64,000 nucleotides of DNA, taken from contig NZ_JAFLND010000002.1 of the NCBI RefSeq assembly GCF_017313105.1, positions 620,001 to 684,000 on the forward strand. Reading direction: 5' to 3'. Origin of the DNA: [Muricauda] lutisoli (nom. illeg.). GTDB lineage: Bacteria > Bacteroidota > Bacteroidia > Flavobacteriales > Flavobacteriaceae. The first letter of the stretch is position 1. Each line of letters opens with the position of its first letter. The notes under the pieces are model-generated. The model made no database searches, was not told the DNA's origin, and saw nothing but the letters and a program-made list of their open reading frames with translations. Positions 63,254 to 64,000 of the stretch are shown piece by piece. The translations under genes and the position numbers were made by a program.

Positions 63254-64000
63254 ATGCGATATTCTTTTTTCAGTAAAAAACTAGTTGCCGTAATTTTTTT
63301 GATTGCGGGATTTGTATCGGCCCAAAACCATGAGGGAGAAGAAGTTGAAACCGGTGCCCACGATTTAAAGACCCAGATCAAGGAATACATTGACCATCAC
63401 CTTTTGGATTCGCATGATTTCAACCTGTATTCTTACACTACAGATGAGGGTGAGCACAAGTATATCGGATTCCCACTCCCTGTTATTCTTTGGGATAATG
63501 GCTTAAAGATTTTCTCTTCTTCCCAATTGGAGCATGGAGAAGGTGTTGCCGAAGTGGATGGTAATTACTATACGCTTTATCACAACAAAATATACAAGAC
63601 AGATGCCGAGGGTACCATTAATTTTGGTGATCATCATGGTGATGAACAACATACGGAAGATGCTTTCGGTGAAAACTTAGTTGTAGAAGACGCCCATCCG
63701 ACCAACAAAAAACCTTTGGATTTTTCTATAACCAAAAACGTTGTTTTTATTATTGCCGTTGCACTTTTAATGTTTTTGGTGTTCCGCTCCATGGCAAAAA
63801 GATATCAGAAGAGTACAATGCCTAGAGGTTTGGGAAGGTTCTTGGAGCCTTTGGTTCTTTTTGTTCGTGACGAGATCGCCATACCTAACATTGGTGAGCA
63901 CAAGTACAAAAAGTATATGAGTTACTTATTGACCGTATTCTTTTTTGTGTGGGTCATCAACCTGTTGGGTTTAACGCCGCTCGGTGTCAACGTAACCAAT
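63254..64000 (+). CDS. atpB: F0F1 ATP synthase subunit a, N-terminal part (runs off the right edge)
   Basis: 249 codons open to the window end. A signal-like N-terminus (KKLVAVIFLIAGFVSAQ) and a His/Asp/Glu-rich periplasmic extension (about 28-155) precede the a-subunit core with the first helices (NVVFIIAVALLMFLVF) and EPLVLFVRDEIAIPNIG. This long N-terminal extension is normal in Bacteroidota. The proton half-channel region lies beyond the edge. Confidence 0.93.
   Translation, partial: MRYSFFSKKLVAVIFLIAGFVSAQNHEGEEVETGAHDLKTQIKEYIDHHLLDSHDFNLYSYTTDEGEHKYIGFPLPVILWDNGLKIFSSSQLEHGEGVAEVDGNYYTLYHNKIYKTDAEGTINFGDHHGDEQHTEDAFGENLVVEDAHPTNKKPLDFSITKNVVFIIAVALLMFLVFRSMAKRYQKSTMPRGLGRFLEPLVLFVRDEIAIPNIGEHKYKKYMSYLLTVFFFVWVINLLGLTPLGVNVTN

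Overview
The window looks like a chromosomal stretch of a marine-type member of the Flavobacteriaceae (Bacteroidota), close to Muricauda/Flagellimonas; the genus is an inference from protein resemblance only. Supporting signs are: type IX secretion and gliding proteins (SprE/PorW-like and PorE-like), a cluster of small families confined to this group (DUF4175, DUF4837, DUF4254, DUF5687, DUF6168, DUF6341, DUF6427, DUF6909), no Shine-Dalgarno sequences in front of genes, and many copies of the Bacteroidota -7 promoter word TAnnTTTG placed 5-35 nt before start codons. No rRNA, tRNA, insertion sequence, prophage or CRISPR array was seen.

Layout. 1-779 is the 5' part of a secreted Ig/PKD-like protein on the minus strand. 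1046-6539 holds glnS, a small membrane stress trio (YtxH, holin-like, DUF6327-like), an SPFH protein and gltX. 6699-12407 is a DUF4175-ybeY-mnmG operon; mnmG is bracketed by two near-perfect parS-type palindromes, which suggests an origin-proximal chromosome segregation locus. 12506-21681 carries a lipoprotein, a methyltransferase, an OmpH-like protein, a minus-strand holB operon, pgk, a LysM lytic transglycosylase and DUF4837. 21932-29731 carries a PorE-like OmpA protein, tatA, an M23 peptidase, a GH3-family protein, DUF6909 and a Wzz-like protein.

The centre of interest is 28682-49485, a surface polysaccharide locus. It runs Wzz-like, rmlD-rmlB-rmlA-rmlC (dTDP-rhamnose), cysQ, a duplicated DUF2061 membrane protein, cysC, cysD, cysN (PAPS synthesis), a Wzx flippase, two hexapeptide acyltransferases, two PAPS-dependent sulfotransferases, three glycosyltransferases, two Wzy/WaaL-type membrane proteins, a WcaJ-type priming transferase and UDP-xylose synthase. 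No PAPS reductase or sulfite reductase is present, so the sulfate genes appear to make PAPS for the two sulfotransferases: this reads as a self-contained cassette for a sulfated, probably acylated, rhamnose- and xylose-containing glycan. The middle of the locus is visibly more AT-rich than its flanks.

49530-64000 returns to conserved genes: purD, DUF6341, DUF6427, DUF4254, a family 9 glycosyltransferase, a two-gene arsenosugar fragment (arsS plus its peroxidase-like partner), a patatin-like lipase, a ferredoxin reductase, a DUF5687/ABC exporter, the SprE/PorW-like lipoprotein, a bactofilin, and the start of the ATP synthase operon (atpZ, DUF6168, atpB truncated by the window end).
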